Of a DNA stretch of 64,000 nt, positions 33,646-41,931 are shown piece by piece (position 1 is the stretch's first letter; every line of letters starts with the position of its first letter). The notes under the pieces are model-generated. The model did not search any database. It was not told where the DNA came from and saw only the letters and a list, made by a program, of their open reading frames with translations. A program made the position numbers and the translations under genes. The stretch comes from Motilibacter aurantiacus (lineage in GTDB: Bacteria; Actinomycetota; Actinomycetes; Motilibacterales; Motilibacteraceae), in the NCBI RefSeq assembly GCF_011250645.1, contig NZ_JAANNO010000008.1, positions 77,894 to 141,893 on the forward strand. The letters are read 5' to 3'.

Positions 33646-36156
33646 ATGCAGTGGACTTCGCGCGCCCGCAAGCGGGCCGCATCCGGTGCCCTGGCCGTCG
33701 GGCTGGGGATCGCCGGGGTCGTCGCGTTGCCGACGACGTTCGCCACCTCCGTCAACGCCGCGCCGACGCTGCCCAGCGACGGCACGTGGGACGTCACCGC
33801 GACGCCCACCGGCTACAAGGTCACGCTGACCCTCGACTCCGAGGTCCCGGTCCGTGACGCACTGACCGAGCTCGCCGTCGACGGCCGCGTGATCGGCGAG
33901 GCGAAGCAGTCCCTCGACGGCAAGACCCTCACCGTCGAGACGACCGACAAGAGCGTCGCCGACGCCACGTCGGTGCAGCTCGCCTTCAGCGGCTCCATCC
34001 CCTCGGTCGAGTCCGCGGCCTCCACCGCCAAGCTGCGGAGCCTGCGGGTGGCCCCCGAGTCGCAGTCGAGCGCCGTCGCCGCCGCCGCGACGATCGCCGA
34101 CGACCCGGCGACGCCCGGTGCCTACACCGTCAAGCGCGCCGACTACAGCCTCGGCGAGAGCGTCTGGGCGCTTCCCGGCCTCTTCCCGGCCGCCAAGCCC
34201 GTCGAGGACAAGGCCGCGGTCTACCTGCCCGACGGCGCTCCCGGCGCCCGTCCCCTCGTGGTCTTCCTCCACGGGCGGCACTCGGCCTGCTACAACGCCA
34301 CGACGCGCGGCACCAACAACGCCGTGTGGCCCTGCCCCGCCACGCACCCGCTGCCGATCGACAGCTACAAGGGCTACGACGAGACCGCTGAGGCGCTCGC
34401 CAGCCACGGCTACGTCGTGGTCTCCATCAGCGCGAACGGGATCAACTCCCAGGACGCGAACTTCAGCGACGACGCCGGCACCGCAGCGCGCGGCCAGCTC
34501 GTGATGAAGCACCTGGACCAGCTGGCCCGCTGGAACGACAACAAGGGCGACAAGGCCCAGCGCGCGGTCTTCGCCGGCCGGATCGACTTCGACAACGTCG
34601 GCCTCATGGGCCACTCGCGCGGCGGTGAGGGGGTCGTCGAGGCGGCGCTGCAGAACGCCGAGCTGCACAAGCCCTACAACATCCGCGCCGTGCTGCCGCT
34701 CGCGCCGATCGACTTCGCCCGCGAGACGCTGCCGGACGTGCCGATGGCGATCATCCTCCCCTACTGCGACGGCGACGTCTCCAACCAGCAGGGCCAGCAC
34801 TACTACGACGACTCGCGCTACGCGAACAAGGACGACGTGCTGCGCACGTCGCTGATGGTCCTCGGCACCGACCACAACTTCTTCAACACCGAGTGGACCC
34901 CCGCGACCTCGGTCGCACCGTCCTCCGACGACTGGGGCGCCTCCACCGACTCGGTCTGCGGCTCGGCCGCGCCGAACACCACCCGCCTCTCGCCCGCGCT
35001 GCAGCGCGCGGTCGGCACCGCGTACATGGCCGGCTTCTTCCGCTTGGTCCAGGGTGGGGAGAACCAGTTCCTCCCGCTCTTCGACGGCACGAACGGCACG
35101 GTGCCCTCCACCGCCGGCGCCACCGTCTACACGCAGGCCCAGGCCCCCGGGTCGCAGCGCCTGGACGTCGCGCCGCTCGAGGCCCCGTCCTCGAACGTCA
35201 TCGTGAGCGGCTTCACGACGCAGGCCTACTGCTACAACACGAGCAACCGGATCCTGCAGGGCACCAACGGCGTCCCGTGCTTCACCCCGACGCAGACCTC
35301 GCGCGCCCCCCACTGGACCTCGGCGTCCTACGCGCCGTTCGTGCCGATCTCCCCGGTGTTCAAGGCCACGTGGACGACGACCGGCACGACGCCGCCGAAC
35401 GCCTCGCTCTTCGCGTCGCTGCCGGCTGGCTCGTTCGACGTCAGCGGGTACGCCGCGCTGTCGTTCCGCGCGGCCAAGGAGGAGACGCAGACCGGTGACG
35501 TCGACCTCAACGTCACGCTGATCGACGGCTCCGGCAAGACGCAGTCGACGACGGTCGCGTCCAACAGCAGCGCGCTGATCTCCTTCCCCGCCTCGACCAA
35601 CACCACCAACGGCGTGAGCCTGACGCCGAAGACGTGGATGCAGACGGCCCGGCTCCCGCTGTCGTTGTTCAACTCGCTGGACCTGAAGGACATCCGGCAG
35701 GTCCGCATCACCCCGGCGACGCTGACCGGTGGCGTGTACCTCTCGGACATCGCCTTCGACACCCCCGGTGTCGGCGCCGGTGGCCCGACCGAGCTGCCCC
35801 ACGCCAGCCTCGCCGACGTGACGGTCCCCGAGGGCAACGCCCCCGGCTACGCCACCATGAGGATCACGCTGGACGACAAGCTCGAGGCTCCGGCGAGCCT
35901 CTGGGTGACCTCGAACAGCACGGCCTCCACCGCCCAGGTGGACCCGATCGCCATCCCGGTCCTCCTGCCCGAGGGCTCGCGCGGCACGACCGTGCAGATC
36001 CCGCTCCGCGGCAACACGGTGGCGAGCGGCACGGCGACGAACCCGCTGCCGACGACTGCGCTGAAGGTCATTCTGGCCAACGGCAAGGGCGTCGTCTTCA
36101 GCGACCAGTTCGCGCTGCTCAACATCGTCGAGGACGACCCGCGCCCGGCGAGCTGA
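33646..36156 (+). CDS. Large secreted alpha/beta hydrolase-like protein
   Basis: The 836-residue protein has a signal peptide (MQWTSRARKRAASGALAVGL, cleavage near AAPT, residue 38). An N-terminal beta-rich region is followed by an alpha/beta hydrolase core at about 195-415: oxyanion segment VVFLHGRHSACYN, nucleophile elbow GHSRGGEG (Ser near 323), acid candidate in YCDGDVSNQ and His in GTDHNFF (about 409). The remaining 400 residues are beta-rich, with a carbohydrate-binding-like segment (SGYAALSFRAAKEETQTGDVD) and a C-terminal Calx-beta-like stretch (LADVTVPEGNAPGYATMRI). It should be an exported esterase, lipase or polyester hydrolase; the substrate is unknown. AGAGGA precedes the ATG by 7 bases. 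A strong terminator follows. Confidence 0.8.
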   Translation: MQWTSRARKRAASGALAVGLGIAGVVALPTTFATSVNAAPTLPSDGTWDVTATPTGYKVTLTLDSEVPVRDALTELAVDGRVIGEAKQSLDGKTLTVETTDKSVADATSVQLAFSGSIPSVESAASTAKLRSLRVAPESQSSAVAAAATIADDPATPGAYTVKRADYSLGESVWALPGLFPAAKPVEDKAAVYLPDGAPGARPLVVFLHGRHSACYNATTRGTNNAVWPCPATHPLPIDSYKGYDETAEALASHGYVVVSISANGINSQDANFSDDAGTAARGQLVMKHLDQLARWNDNKGDKAQRAVFAGRIDFDNVGLMGHSRGGEGVVEAALQNAELHKPYNIRAVLPLAPIDFARETLPDVPMAIILPYCDGDVSNQQGQHYYDDSRYANKDDVLRTSLMVLGTDHNFFNTEWTPATSVAPSSDDWGASTDSVCGSAAPNTTRLSPALQRAVGTAYMAGFFRLVQGGENQFLPLFDGTNGTVPSTAGATVYTQAQAPGSQRLDVAPLEAPSSNVIVSGFTTQAYCYNTSNRILQGTNGVPCFTPTQTSRAPHWTSASYAPFVPISPVFKATWTTTGTTPPNASLFASLPAGSFDVSGYAALSFRAAKEETQTGDVDLNVTLIDGSGKTQSTTVASNSSALISFPASTNTTNGVSLTPKTWMQTARLPLSLFNSLDLKDIRQVRITPATLTGGVYLSDIAFDTPGVGAGGPTELPHASLADVTVPEGNAPGYATMRITLDDKLEAPASLWVTSNSTASTAQVDPIAIPVLLPEGSRGTTVQIPLRGNTVASGTATNPLPTTALKVILANGKGVVFSDQFALLNIVEDDPRPAS

Positions 36157-36183
36157 CGCCCGTCCACGACTGAAGATCTCGCA

Positions 36184-36216
36184 CAGGGCCGGTGGGGCAA
36201 CTCCCCACCGGCCCTG
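36184..36216 (+). terminator. Strong terminator after the secreted hydrolase
   Basis: CAGGGCCGGTGGGG (36184-36197) and CCCCACCGGCCCTG (36203-36216) make a perfect 14-bp stem with a 5-base loop. Confidence 0.9.
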
Positions 36217-36224
36217 TCGCGTGT

Positions 36225-36230
36225 CAGCAT
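36225..36230 (+). promoter_or_regulatory. Candidate -10 for leaderless methyltransferase mRNA
   Basis: CAGCAT ends 6 bases before GTG 36237 and starts only 9 bases after the preceding terminator. Confidence 0.4.
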
Positions 36231-36236
36231 GGCCCC

Positions 36237-37274
36237 GTGCCGCCCGAGCTGCCCTTCGTCGACCTCTTCGCCGGCGCGGGCGGGCTGTCGCTCGGGCTGT
36301 CGGCCGCGGGCCTCGCGCCGATCGCCGCGGCGGAGATGCACGGCGACGCGCTCGCGACCTACGTCGCCGCACACGAGAAGTACGAGCCGGGGTCCGCGCT
36401 GCAGGTGTTCGAGGGTGACCTCGCTCGGCACCCGCTGCGCTCCTTGCGCGGCGAGGTGGCAGTCGTGGCCGGCGGCCCGCCCTGCCAGCCCTACAGCACG
36501 GGCGGCTTGCGACGAGGGATCGGCGATGCACGTGACGGGCTTCCGCTGTTCGTCCGCGCCGTGCGCGAGGCCCGCCCGGAGGCCTTCCTGCTGGAGAACG
36601 TGCCGGGCCTCGCCTCCGGCGCGCAGCGCCCCAGGCTCGACGCCGTCGTCGGCGAGCTCACGGCCCTCGGCTACCGGGTGGACTGGCGGCTGCTCCGCGC
36701 GGCGGACTTCGGCGTCTGCCAGCGCCGGCAACGGCTACTCGTGGTGGGCACCCGGCGCGGACGGTTCGCATGGCCCGAGCCCACGCACGGGCCGGGCCGC
36801 CCGCTGCCCTACGTGCGGGCGGGCGAGCTGCTCGACCCCGAGCGGCCGGTCGGCGAGCCCAACCCGGCGCTGGTGACGTACGCGAAGACCCCCGACCTGC
36901 GCCCGAGCCCGTGGGACGGCCATCTCTGGAACGGCGGCGGGCGGCCGATCGACCCCGACGGGCTCGTCCCCACCCTGCTGGCGTCAATGGGCGGGAACAA
37001 GACCCCCTGGCTCGACGGCGGCCGGGTCGTGCCGACGTACCACGCCCACCTGCTCGCGGGAGGCGCGCCGCGGTCGGGACGGGTCGACGGCGCGCGCCGC
37101 ATCACCGCCGAGGAGGCCGCGCTGGTGCAGGGGTTCCCCCCGGACATGCCCTGGGTCGGCCCGCGCTCCTCGAGGTACCGCCAGGTGGGCAACGCGGTGC
37201 CCGTCCGGCTGGCCGAGGCCGTCGGGCTGGCGCTCCGCGCGCAGCTGACGGGCACGGCCACGCGGGTGGCCTGA
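36237..37274 (+). CDS. DNA (cytosine-5-)-methyltransferase
   Basis: The 345-residue enzyme carries the C5-MTase motifs in order: I DLFAGAGGLSLG, IV GGPPCQPYS with catalytic Cys, VI LENVPG, VIII QRRQRLLVVG, IX near ITAEEAALVQGFPP and X RQVGNAVPVRL. The target-recognition region between VIII and IX is about 120 residues. It methylates cytosine in an unknown sequence. No restriction enzyme gene is adjacent, so it is an orphan methylase; a Vsr mismatch endonuclease lies 10 kb away at 47469. GTG 36237 lacks a leader. Codons near 36505-36535 are atypical. Confidence 0.92.
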   Translation: MPPELPFVDLFAGAGGLSLGLSAAGLAPIAAAEMHGDALATYVAAHEKYEPGSALQVFEGDLARHPLRSLRGEVAVVAGGPPCQPYSTGGLRRGIGDARDGLPLFVRAVREARPEAFLLENVPGLASGAQRPRLDAVVGELTALGYRVDWRLLRAADFGVCQRRQRLLVVGTRRGRFAWPEPTHGPGRPLPYVRAGELLDPERPVGEPNPALVTYAKTPDLRPSPWDGHLWNGGGRPIDPDGLVPTLLASMGGNKTPWLDGGRVVPTYHAHLLAGGAPRSGRVDGARRITAEEAALVQGFPPDMPWVGPRSSRYRQVGNAVPVRLAEAVGLALRAQLTGTATRVA

Positions 37275-37378
37275 GGGAGGGAGTCGGAGTCCCCGGACGG
37301 GCGGGCCTCCCCGGCGGAGCGGGGCCGCCCGCAGGCTCGACCGTGCAAGCACGCAGACGACGAAGGAGAGGCAGCACG

Positions 37379-38113
37379 ATGGCAGCAGAGCGCGTGGCGG
37401 TCGTCACCGGAGGCTCGCGGGGCATCGGCCGGGCGGTCGCGGCGAAGCTGGGCTCGCAGGGGTACGCGGTCGTGGTCGGCTACACCGCGCAGCAGGCACG
37501 GGCCGAGGAAGCCGTCGCCGAGGTCGTCGCAGCCGGCGGGCAGGCCGTCGCGGTGCAGGCCGACGTCGCGGACGAGCGCGCGGTGGCCGCGATGTTCGAG
37601 ACCGCGGAGGCCGAGTTCGGCGGTGTCGACGTGGTCGTGAACGCGGCGGGCCGCATGTACCTCGCCCCGGTCGCCGAGCTCGACCTCGACCTGGTCGACG
37701 CCATGCACCGGACCAACATCCGCGGCACCCTCGTGGTGTCCCGGGAGGCCGCGCGACGCGTGCGCCCGGGCGGGGCGATCGTGAACTTCTCCACCACCCA
37801 GGTGGTGCTGCAGTTCCCGACCTACGGCGCGTACGCCGCGAGCAAGGGCGCGGTCGAGGCGATGACGCTGTCGCTCGCCCGTGACCTGCGCGGACGTGAC
37901 GTCACGGCGAACACGGTGGCGCCCGGGGCGACGGCCACCGACATGTTCCTGGACGGCAAGTCCGACGAGCTCGTGGAGCGGCTGTCGAAGCAGGCGCCGC
38001 TTGAGCGGCTCGGTCAGCCGGAGGACGTCGCCGAGGTGGTCGCCTTCCTCGCCTCGCCCGCGGGCCACTGGGTGAACGGGCAGGTGGTCCGGGCCAACGG
38101 CGGGCTGGGCTGA
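37379..38113 (+). CDS. Short-chain dehydrogenase/reductase (FabG-like)
   Basis: The 244-residue Rossmann enzyme has TGGSRGIG (NADPH binding), NAAG, and the YAASK catalytic motif in YGAYAASKGAVE, with VAPGATATDMF typical of FabG-like proteins. It reduces a keto group or oxidises an alcohol; substrate unknown. GAAGGAGAG lies 8 bases upstream of ATG 37379. It is convergent with a STAS gene with only 7 bases between stops. Confidence 0.88.
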   Translation: MAAERVAVVTGGSRGIGRAVAAKLGSQGYAVVVGYTAQQARAEEAVAEVVAAGGQAVAVQADVADERAVAAMFETAEAEFGGVDVVVNAAGRMYLAPVAELDLDLVDAMHRTNIRGTLVVSREAARRVRPGGAIVNFSTTQVVLQFPTYGAYAASKGAVEAMTLSLARDLRGRDVTANTVAPGATATDMFLDGKSDELVERLSKQAPLERLGQPEDVAEVVAFLASPAGHWVNGQVVRANGGLG

Positions 38114-38120
38114 GGCGCCC

Positions 38121-38429
38121 TCAGTCCACCAGCTCGAACACCCGGTCCATGCCCGAGATGTGGAAGAGCCTCACCAGCTCGGGGTTGGCGTTGCCGAGCA
38201 CCAGGCGACCGCCGGACTCCGTAACCCGGTGCCGGGCCGCGACGAGCACGCCGAGCGCCGTCGAGTCGACGAAGGGCACGTCGGCGAGGTCGACGAGGAT
38301 GTCCGAGCAGCCGTCCCCGATCAGGCCGAGCAGCTCCACGCGCAGCTCGGGCGCGCTGGCCAGGTCCACGTCGCCGACCGGCGCGACGACCGTCCGGCCG
38401 CCCGGCTCGTGCTGCACCCGCAGTTCCAT
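38121..38429 (-). CDS. STAS domain anti-sigma factor antagonist
   Basis: This 102-residue RsbV/SpoIIAA-like protein has the phosphorylation loop VPFVDSTALGVLVAARHRV with the conserved Ser. It would bind an anti-sigma kinase and free a stress sigma factor. No anti-sigma or sigma gene lies beside it. An SDR gene of general-stress type lies upstream on the same strand, beyond a terminator. Compare the second STAS protein at 20828, which lacks the Ser. Confidence 0.9.
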   Translation of the reverse strand: MELRVQHEPGGRTVVAPVGDVDLASAPELRVELLGLIGDGCSDILVDLADVPFVDSTALGVLVAARHRVTESGGRLVLGNANPELVRLFHISGMDRVFELVD

Positions 38430-38447
38430 GTCGCTCCTTGCGCGTCC

Positions 38448-38478
38448 GCCGGGGGGCGACGCGCACGTCGCCCCCGGC
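38448..38478 (-). terminator. Terminator after the stress-type SDR gene
   Basis: GCCGGGGGGCGACG pairs with CGTCGCCCCCGGC with one bulged G and a 4-base loop. It lies 12 bases beyond the minus-strand stop at 38490. Confidence 0.75.
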
Positions 38479-38489
38479 CCTTGCGTCGG

Positions 38490-39329
38490 TCAGAGGATCG
38501 GGCGGCCGCCGGTGACGGCGACACGGGCGCCGGACACGTAGCTGGCCTCGTCCGAGGCCAGCATCACGTAGACCGGCGCGAGCTCGGCCGGCTGCCCAGG
38601 GCGGCCGAGGGGGGTGTCGGAGCCGAACTGCTCGACCTTCTCCTCGGGCATGGTCGACGGGATCAACGGCGTCCAGACCGGCCCGGGGGCGACGCTGTTG
38701 GCCCGGATGCCGCGCTCGCCGAGCAGCTGGGCGAGGCTGGCCGTCATGTTGGCGATGCCGGCCTTCGTCATCGCGTACGGCAGCAGGGTCGGGCTCGGGT
38801 TGTCCGAGTTCACCGAGGAGCTGCCGATGATGGACGCACCCGGCTTCATGTGCGGGAGCGCGGCCTTGACCAGGTGGAAGTAGGCGCTGAGATTGATCGC
38901 GAGGGTGCGGTCCCACTCCTCGTCGGGGATCTCCTCGACCGTCTCGTGGGTCATCTGGAAGGCGGCGTTGCTCACGAGCACGTCGATCCGGTCGAACTCC
39001 TCGACCGCCTTCGCGATCACCGCCCGGCAGTGGGCCGGGTCGGCGAGGTCACCGGGGACGAGGACGGCCTTGCGCCCGGCCTTCTCGACCCACTGCGCGG
39101 TGTCCTTCGCGTCCTCGTGCTCGTCGAGGTAGGAGATCAGCACGTCGGCGCCCTCGCGCGCGTACGCGATGGCGACGGCCTTGCCGATCCCGCTGTCCGC
39201 GCCGGTGATGACCGCCGCCTTGCCGGCGAGCCGGCCGGAGCCGCGGTAGCTCTCCTCGCCGTGGTCGGCCTTCGGCGTGAGCTCTGCCTCGGTGCCCGGT
39301 GGGGTCTGCTGCTGCGGGGGGTGCGACAT
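38490..39329 (-). CDS. Short-chain dehydrogenase/reductase, YghA/YhdF (general stress) type
   Basis: The 279-residue protein has the long N-terminal extension (PPQQQTPPGTEAELTPKADH) of the YhdF/YghA branch, then TGADSGIGKAVA, NAAFQM, SSVNSDNPSPTLLPYAMTK (YxxxK) and VTGGRPIL. Related Bacillus proteins belong to the general stress regulon. It probably reduces a small aldehyde or ketone with NADPH. GGAGGAG precedes the ATG at 39329. Confidence 0.88.
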   Translation of the reverse strand: MSHPPQQQTPPGTEAELTPKADHGEESYRGSGRLAGKAAVITGADSGIGKAVAIAYAREGADVLISYLDEHEDAKDTAQWVEKAGRKAVLVPGDLADPAHCRAVIAKAVEEFDRIDVLVSNAAFQMTHETVEEIPDEEWDRTLAINLSAYFHLVKAALPHMKPGASIIGSSSVNSDNPSPTLLPYAMTKAGIANMTASLAQLLGERGIRANSVAPGPVWTPLIPSTMPEEKVEQFGSDTPLGRPGQPAELAPVYVMLASDEASYVSGARVAVTGGRPIL

Positions 39330-39476
39330 CTGGGCTCCTCCTGCGGGCGATCGAGCGCCCGTCCTTCGTACGGGACGAATCCGTGCAACCCTGGCTACCC
39401 CGCCCTGACCCGGCTATCCCGACCGTGGCCCACGCCACCCGGGAAGCTTCCGGCGGCCGCCGTGTTGACTGGTGTC

Positions 39477-41306
39477 ATGGGAACGACGGGACGGGCTCGC
39501 GTACGCGCGCCGGAGCTGGTGGGCCGCGGCGGCTGGTTGAACACGGGCGGCGAGCCGCTCACCCTGACCGGGCTGCGCGGCAAGGTCGTCCTGCTCGACT
39601 TCTGGACCTTCTGCTGCATCAACTGCCTGCACGTGATCGACGAGCTGCGCGAGGTCGAGGAGCGCTGGTCCGACGTGCTCGTCACGGTCGGCGTGCACTC
39701 GCCGAAGTTCGTGCACGAGGCCGACCACGCGGCCGTCGTCGCCGCGGTCGAGCGCTACGACGTCGCCCACCCCGTGCTCGACGACCCCGACCTCACGACG
39801 TGGCAGAACTACGCGGTCCGGGCCTGGCCGACGCTCGTCCTGGTCGACCCCGAGGGCTACGTGGTCGCGCAGTTCGCCGGCGAGGGCCACGCCCACGCGC
39901 TGGACCGGGTGATCGCCGAGGTCGTCGCCGAGCACGGAGCCAAGGGCACCCTGCACCGCGGCACCGGCCCGTACGTCCCCCCGCCGCCGCGGGCGGGGGA
40001 CTTCAGCTTCCCCGGCAAGGCCGTCCGGCTGCCCGAGCGGCTCGGCGGCGGCTTCCTCGTCTCCGACTCCGGCCACCACTCCCTGGTGGTCCTCGACGAG
40101 ACGGCGCAGAAGGTCGTCCGGCGCATCGGGTCGGGGGCGCGGGGACTGCTCGACGGCGACGAGCACATGGCACGGTTCGCCGAGCCACAGGGCGTGGCGC
40201 TGCTGCCCGCGGAGGTGGCGGCCGAGGCCGGCTACGACGTCGTCGTCGCCGACACGGTCAACCACACGCTGCGCGGGGTGCGGCTGGAGACCGGTCAGGT
40301 GCAGACGCTTGCCGGAAGCGGCCGTCAGTGGATGCAGGGTTCCGGTACCACCGATCTGTCGAGCCCCTGGGACGTCGCCTGGTTCGACGGCAAGGTCTGG
40401 ATCGCGATGGCCGGCATCCACCAGCTGTGGACGTACGACCCGCGCAGCCGTGCGGTCGCCGTCGTCGCGGGCACGACCAACGAGGGTCTCGTCGACGGGC
40501 CGGCGCACGAGGCGTGGTTCGCCCAGACCTCGGGGCTCGCGGCCGACGGTGACACGCTCTGGCTGGCGGACTCGGAGACCTCGTCGCTGCGGCGGGTGCG
40601 CGCCGACGGCAGCGGGGCGTACGTCGTGGAGACGGTGGTCGGCAAGGGGCTGTTCGACTTCGGGCACCGCGACGGCCCGGTCGACGAGGCGCTGCTGCAG
40701 CACCCGCTCGGCGTCACCGTGCTGGCCGACGGGTCGGTGCTCGTCAGCGATACCTACAACGGCGCGCTGCGCCACGTGGACGTCTCCGCCGGGACCGTGG
40801 CCACGGTCGCCACCGGGCTGGCCGAGCCGTCCGACGCGGTCCGGGCCGACGGGGACTCGGTCCTCGTGGTCGAGTCGGCGGGGCACCGGCTCTCCTGGGT
40901 ACGCCTCACCGGCGCCGCGTCCGTCGAGGGCTTCGCGTCGCGCACGCAGCGGCCGACGACCGACGTCGCGCCGGGGCCGCTGCGCCTGGAGGTCGTGTTC
41001 GACCCGCCGCCGGGCCAGCACCTGGACGAGCGGTGGGGGCCGGCCACCCGGTTGGTCGTGTCGTCGACGCCGCCGGGCCTGCTGCGCTCGGGCGAGGGGC
41101 GCGACACCGGCCTCGTCCGCGAGCTGGAGCTGGACCCCGCCGCTGGCGACGGGGTGCTGCACGTGGCCGCCATGGCCGCCTCTTGCGACGACGAGGGCGG
41201 CGAGAACGCGGCCTGCCACGTCCACCAGCAGGACTGGGGGGTCCCGGTGCGGCTGGTCGCCGGCGCCCCTGCCGAGCTCACGCTCGTGCTCTCCGGCAAC
41301 GCCTGA
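39477..41306 (+). CDS. NHL-repeat thioredoxin-like protein (NHLRC2 family)
   Basis: The 609-residue cytoplasmic protein joins a thioredoxin-like domain (about 10-165, motif WTFCCINCLHVIDEL with CCINC) to a six-bladed NHL propeller (about 175-480) and a C-terminal beta domain. Propeller blades show FLVSDSGHHSLVVLD, VVVADTVNHTLRGV, LWLADSETSSLRRV and VLVSDTYNGALRHV. The layout equals human NHLRC2 and its bacterial relatives, whose function is unknown. ATG 39477 follows TTGACT by 6 bases, suggesting a leaderless message. The codons at about 40305-40365 are locally A/T-rich. Confidence 0.9.
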   Translation: MGTTGRARVRAPELVGRGGWLNTGGEPLTLTGLRGKVVLLDFWTFCCINCLHVIDELREVEERWSDVLVTVGVHSPKFVHEADHAAVVAAVERYDVAHPVLDDPDLTTWQNYAVRAWPTLVLVDPEGYVVAQFAGEGHAHALDRVIAEVVAEHGAKGTLHRGTGPYVPPPPRAGDFSFPGKAVRLPERLGGGFLVSDSGHHSLVVLDETAQKVVRRIGSGARGLLDGDEHMARFAEPQGVALLPAEVAAEAGYDVVVADTVNHTLRGVRLETGQVQTLAGSGRQWMQGSGTTDLSSPWDVAWFDGKVWIAMAGIHQLWTYDPRSRAVAVVAGTTNEGLVDGPAHEAWFAQTSGLAADGDTLWLADSETSSLRRVRADGSGAYVVETVVGKGLFDFGHRDGPVDEALLQHPLGVTVLADGSVLVSDTYNGALRHVDVSAGTVATVATGLAEPSDAVRADGDSVLVVESAGHRLSWVRLTGAASVEGFASRTQRPTTDVAPGPLRLEVVFDPPPGQHLDERWGPATRLVVSSTPPGLLRSGEGRDTGLVRELELDPAAGDGVLHVAAMAASCDDEGGENAACHVHQQDWGVPVRLVAGAPAELTLVLSGNA

Positions 41307-41371
41307 CCTGCCCCGCGACCGCGCAGCCCCGCTCCTGCTGCCTGCTCGCGCTGATCACGCACCACGCCGAG

Positions 41372-41402
41372 TTGTCCACAGCCGGGACGAACGTCTGTGG
41401 AC
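41372..41402. promoter_or_regulatory. Inverted repeat containing a perfect actinobacterial DnaA box
   Basis: TTGTCCACA (41372-41380) is the actinobacterial DnaA nonamer. GTCCACAG (41374-41381) is repeated in reverse as CTGTGGAC (41395-41402). It lies in the gap between two convergent genes. It may be a DnaA site or simply a weak terminator hairpin. Confidence 0.4.
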
Positions 41403-41446
41403 TCTCGGCCGCGTCGTGCGAGATCAGCGCGAAGGGGAGGTGGGGG

Positions 41447-41770
41447 TCAGGCGCGGTCGTCCCGGAAGCGGTGCGGAGCGACGTGCCGGCGGACAGGCGG
41501 CGCGAGCAGCGGCACGAGGGCCAGCAGGTACGCCCCCACCAGCGCCAGTGAGCGCAGCGTCGGCGCCTGCAGGACGAACAGCAGCGCGCCCAGGGCGCAG
41601 AAGGCGCACGTCAGCGCCCAGGCCGCCTGGCTGCCGCGCAGGATCAGCCAGGCGAGCATCCCGGCCAGCGCCAGGCTGGTGACCACGCCGGACACGTCGT
41701 CGCCTGGGTAGTCGGTGAGCGCGGTCTGCAGCACCACGCCGGCGAACGACAGCGCCACCGCGGTCTTCAC
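41447..41770 (-). CDS. Small membrane protein, unknown function
   Basis: The 107-residue protein has three or four hydrophobic segments (for example VVTSLALAGMLAWLIL, WALTCAFCALGALLFVL, LALVGAYLLALVPLLAP) and a basic C-terminus (RRHVAPHRFRDDRA). No family is recognised. GTG 41770 is the most upstream usable start; its ribosome site is weak. It is divergent from the membrane GGDEF gene. Confidence 0.65.
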   Translation of the reverse strand: MKTAVALSFAGVVLQTALTDYPGDDVSGVVTSLALAGMLAWLILRGSQAAWALTCAFCALGALLFVLQAPTLRSLALVGAYLLALVPLLAPPVRRHVAPHRFRDDRA

Positions 41771-41876
41771 GGGGAAGGGCGCGTCCTGCGCGAGCGGCGG
41801 GGGCGCCGGGCCGTCTATCGTCCGAGCATACGGTCGACCCCGTCCGGTGAACCGCAGCGACAGCGCACGGGTTCGG

Positions 41877-41904
41877 CTTCAGCACCGCCCCCTCCGGCCG
41901 ATGG
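41877..41904 (+). promoter_or_regulatory. Candidate sigma-28 (FliA/WhiG)-like promoter of the GGDEF gene
   Basis: CTTCAG (41877-41882) is followed after 14 bases by GCCGATGG (41897-41904), that is TTCA-N15-GCCGAT. The spacing is identical to the site at 26492. It lies 28 bases before GTG 41932. Confidence 0.45.
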
Positions 41905-41931
41905 TTCGGCGGTACTAGAAGGGGGTGGACG

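Noticed and set aside
41372-41402. Replication origin
   Set aside because: Only one perfect DnaA box is present and no dnaA, dnaN or recF genes are nearby.
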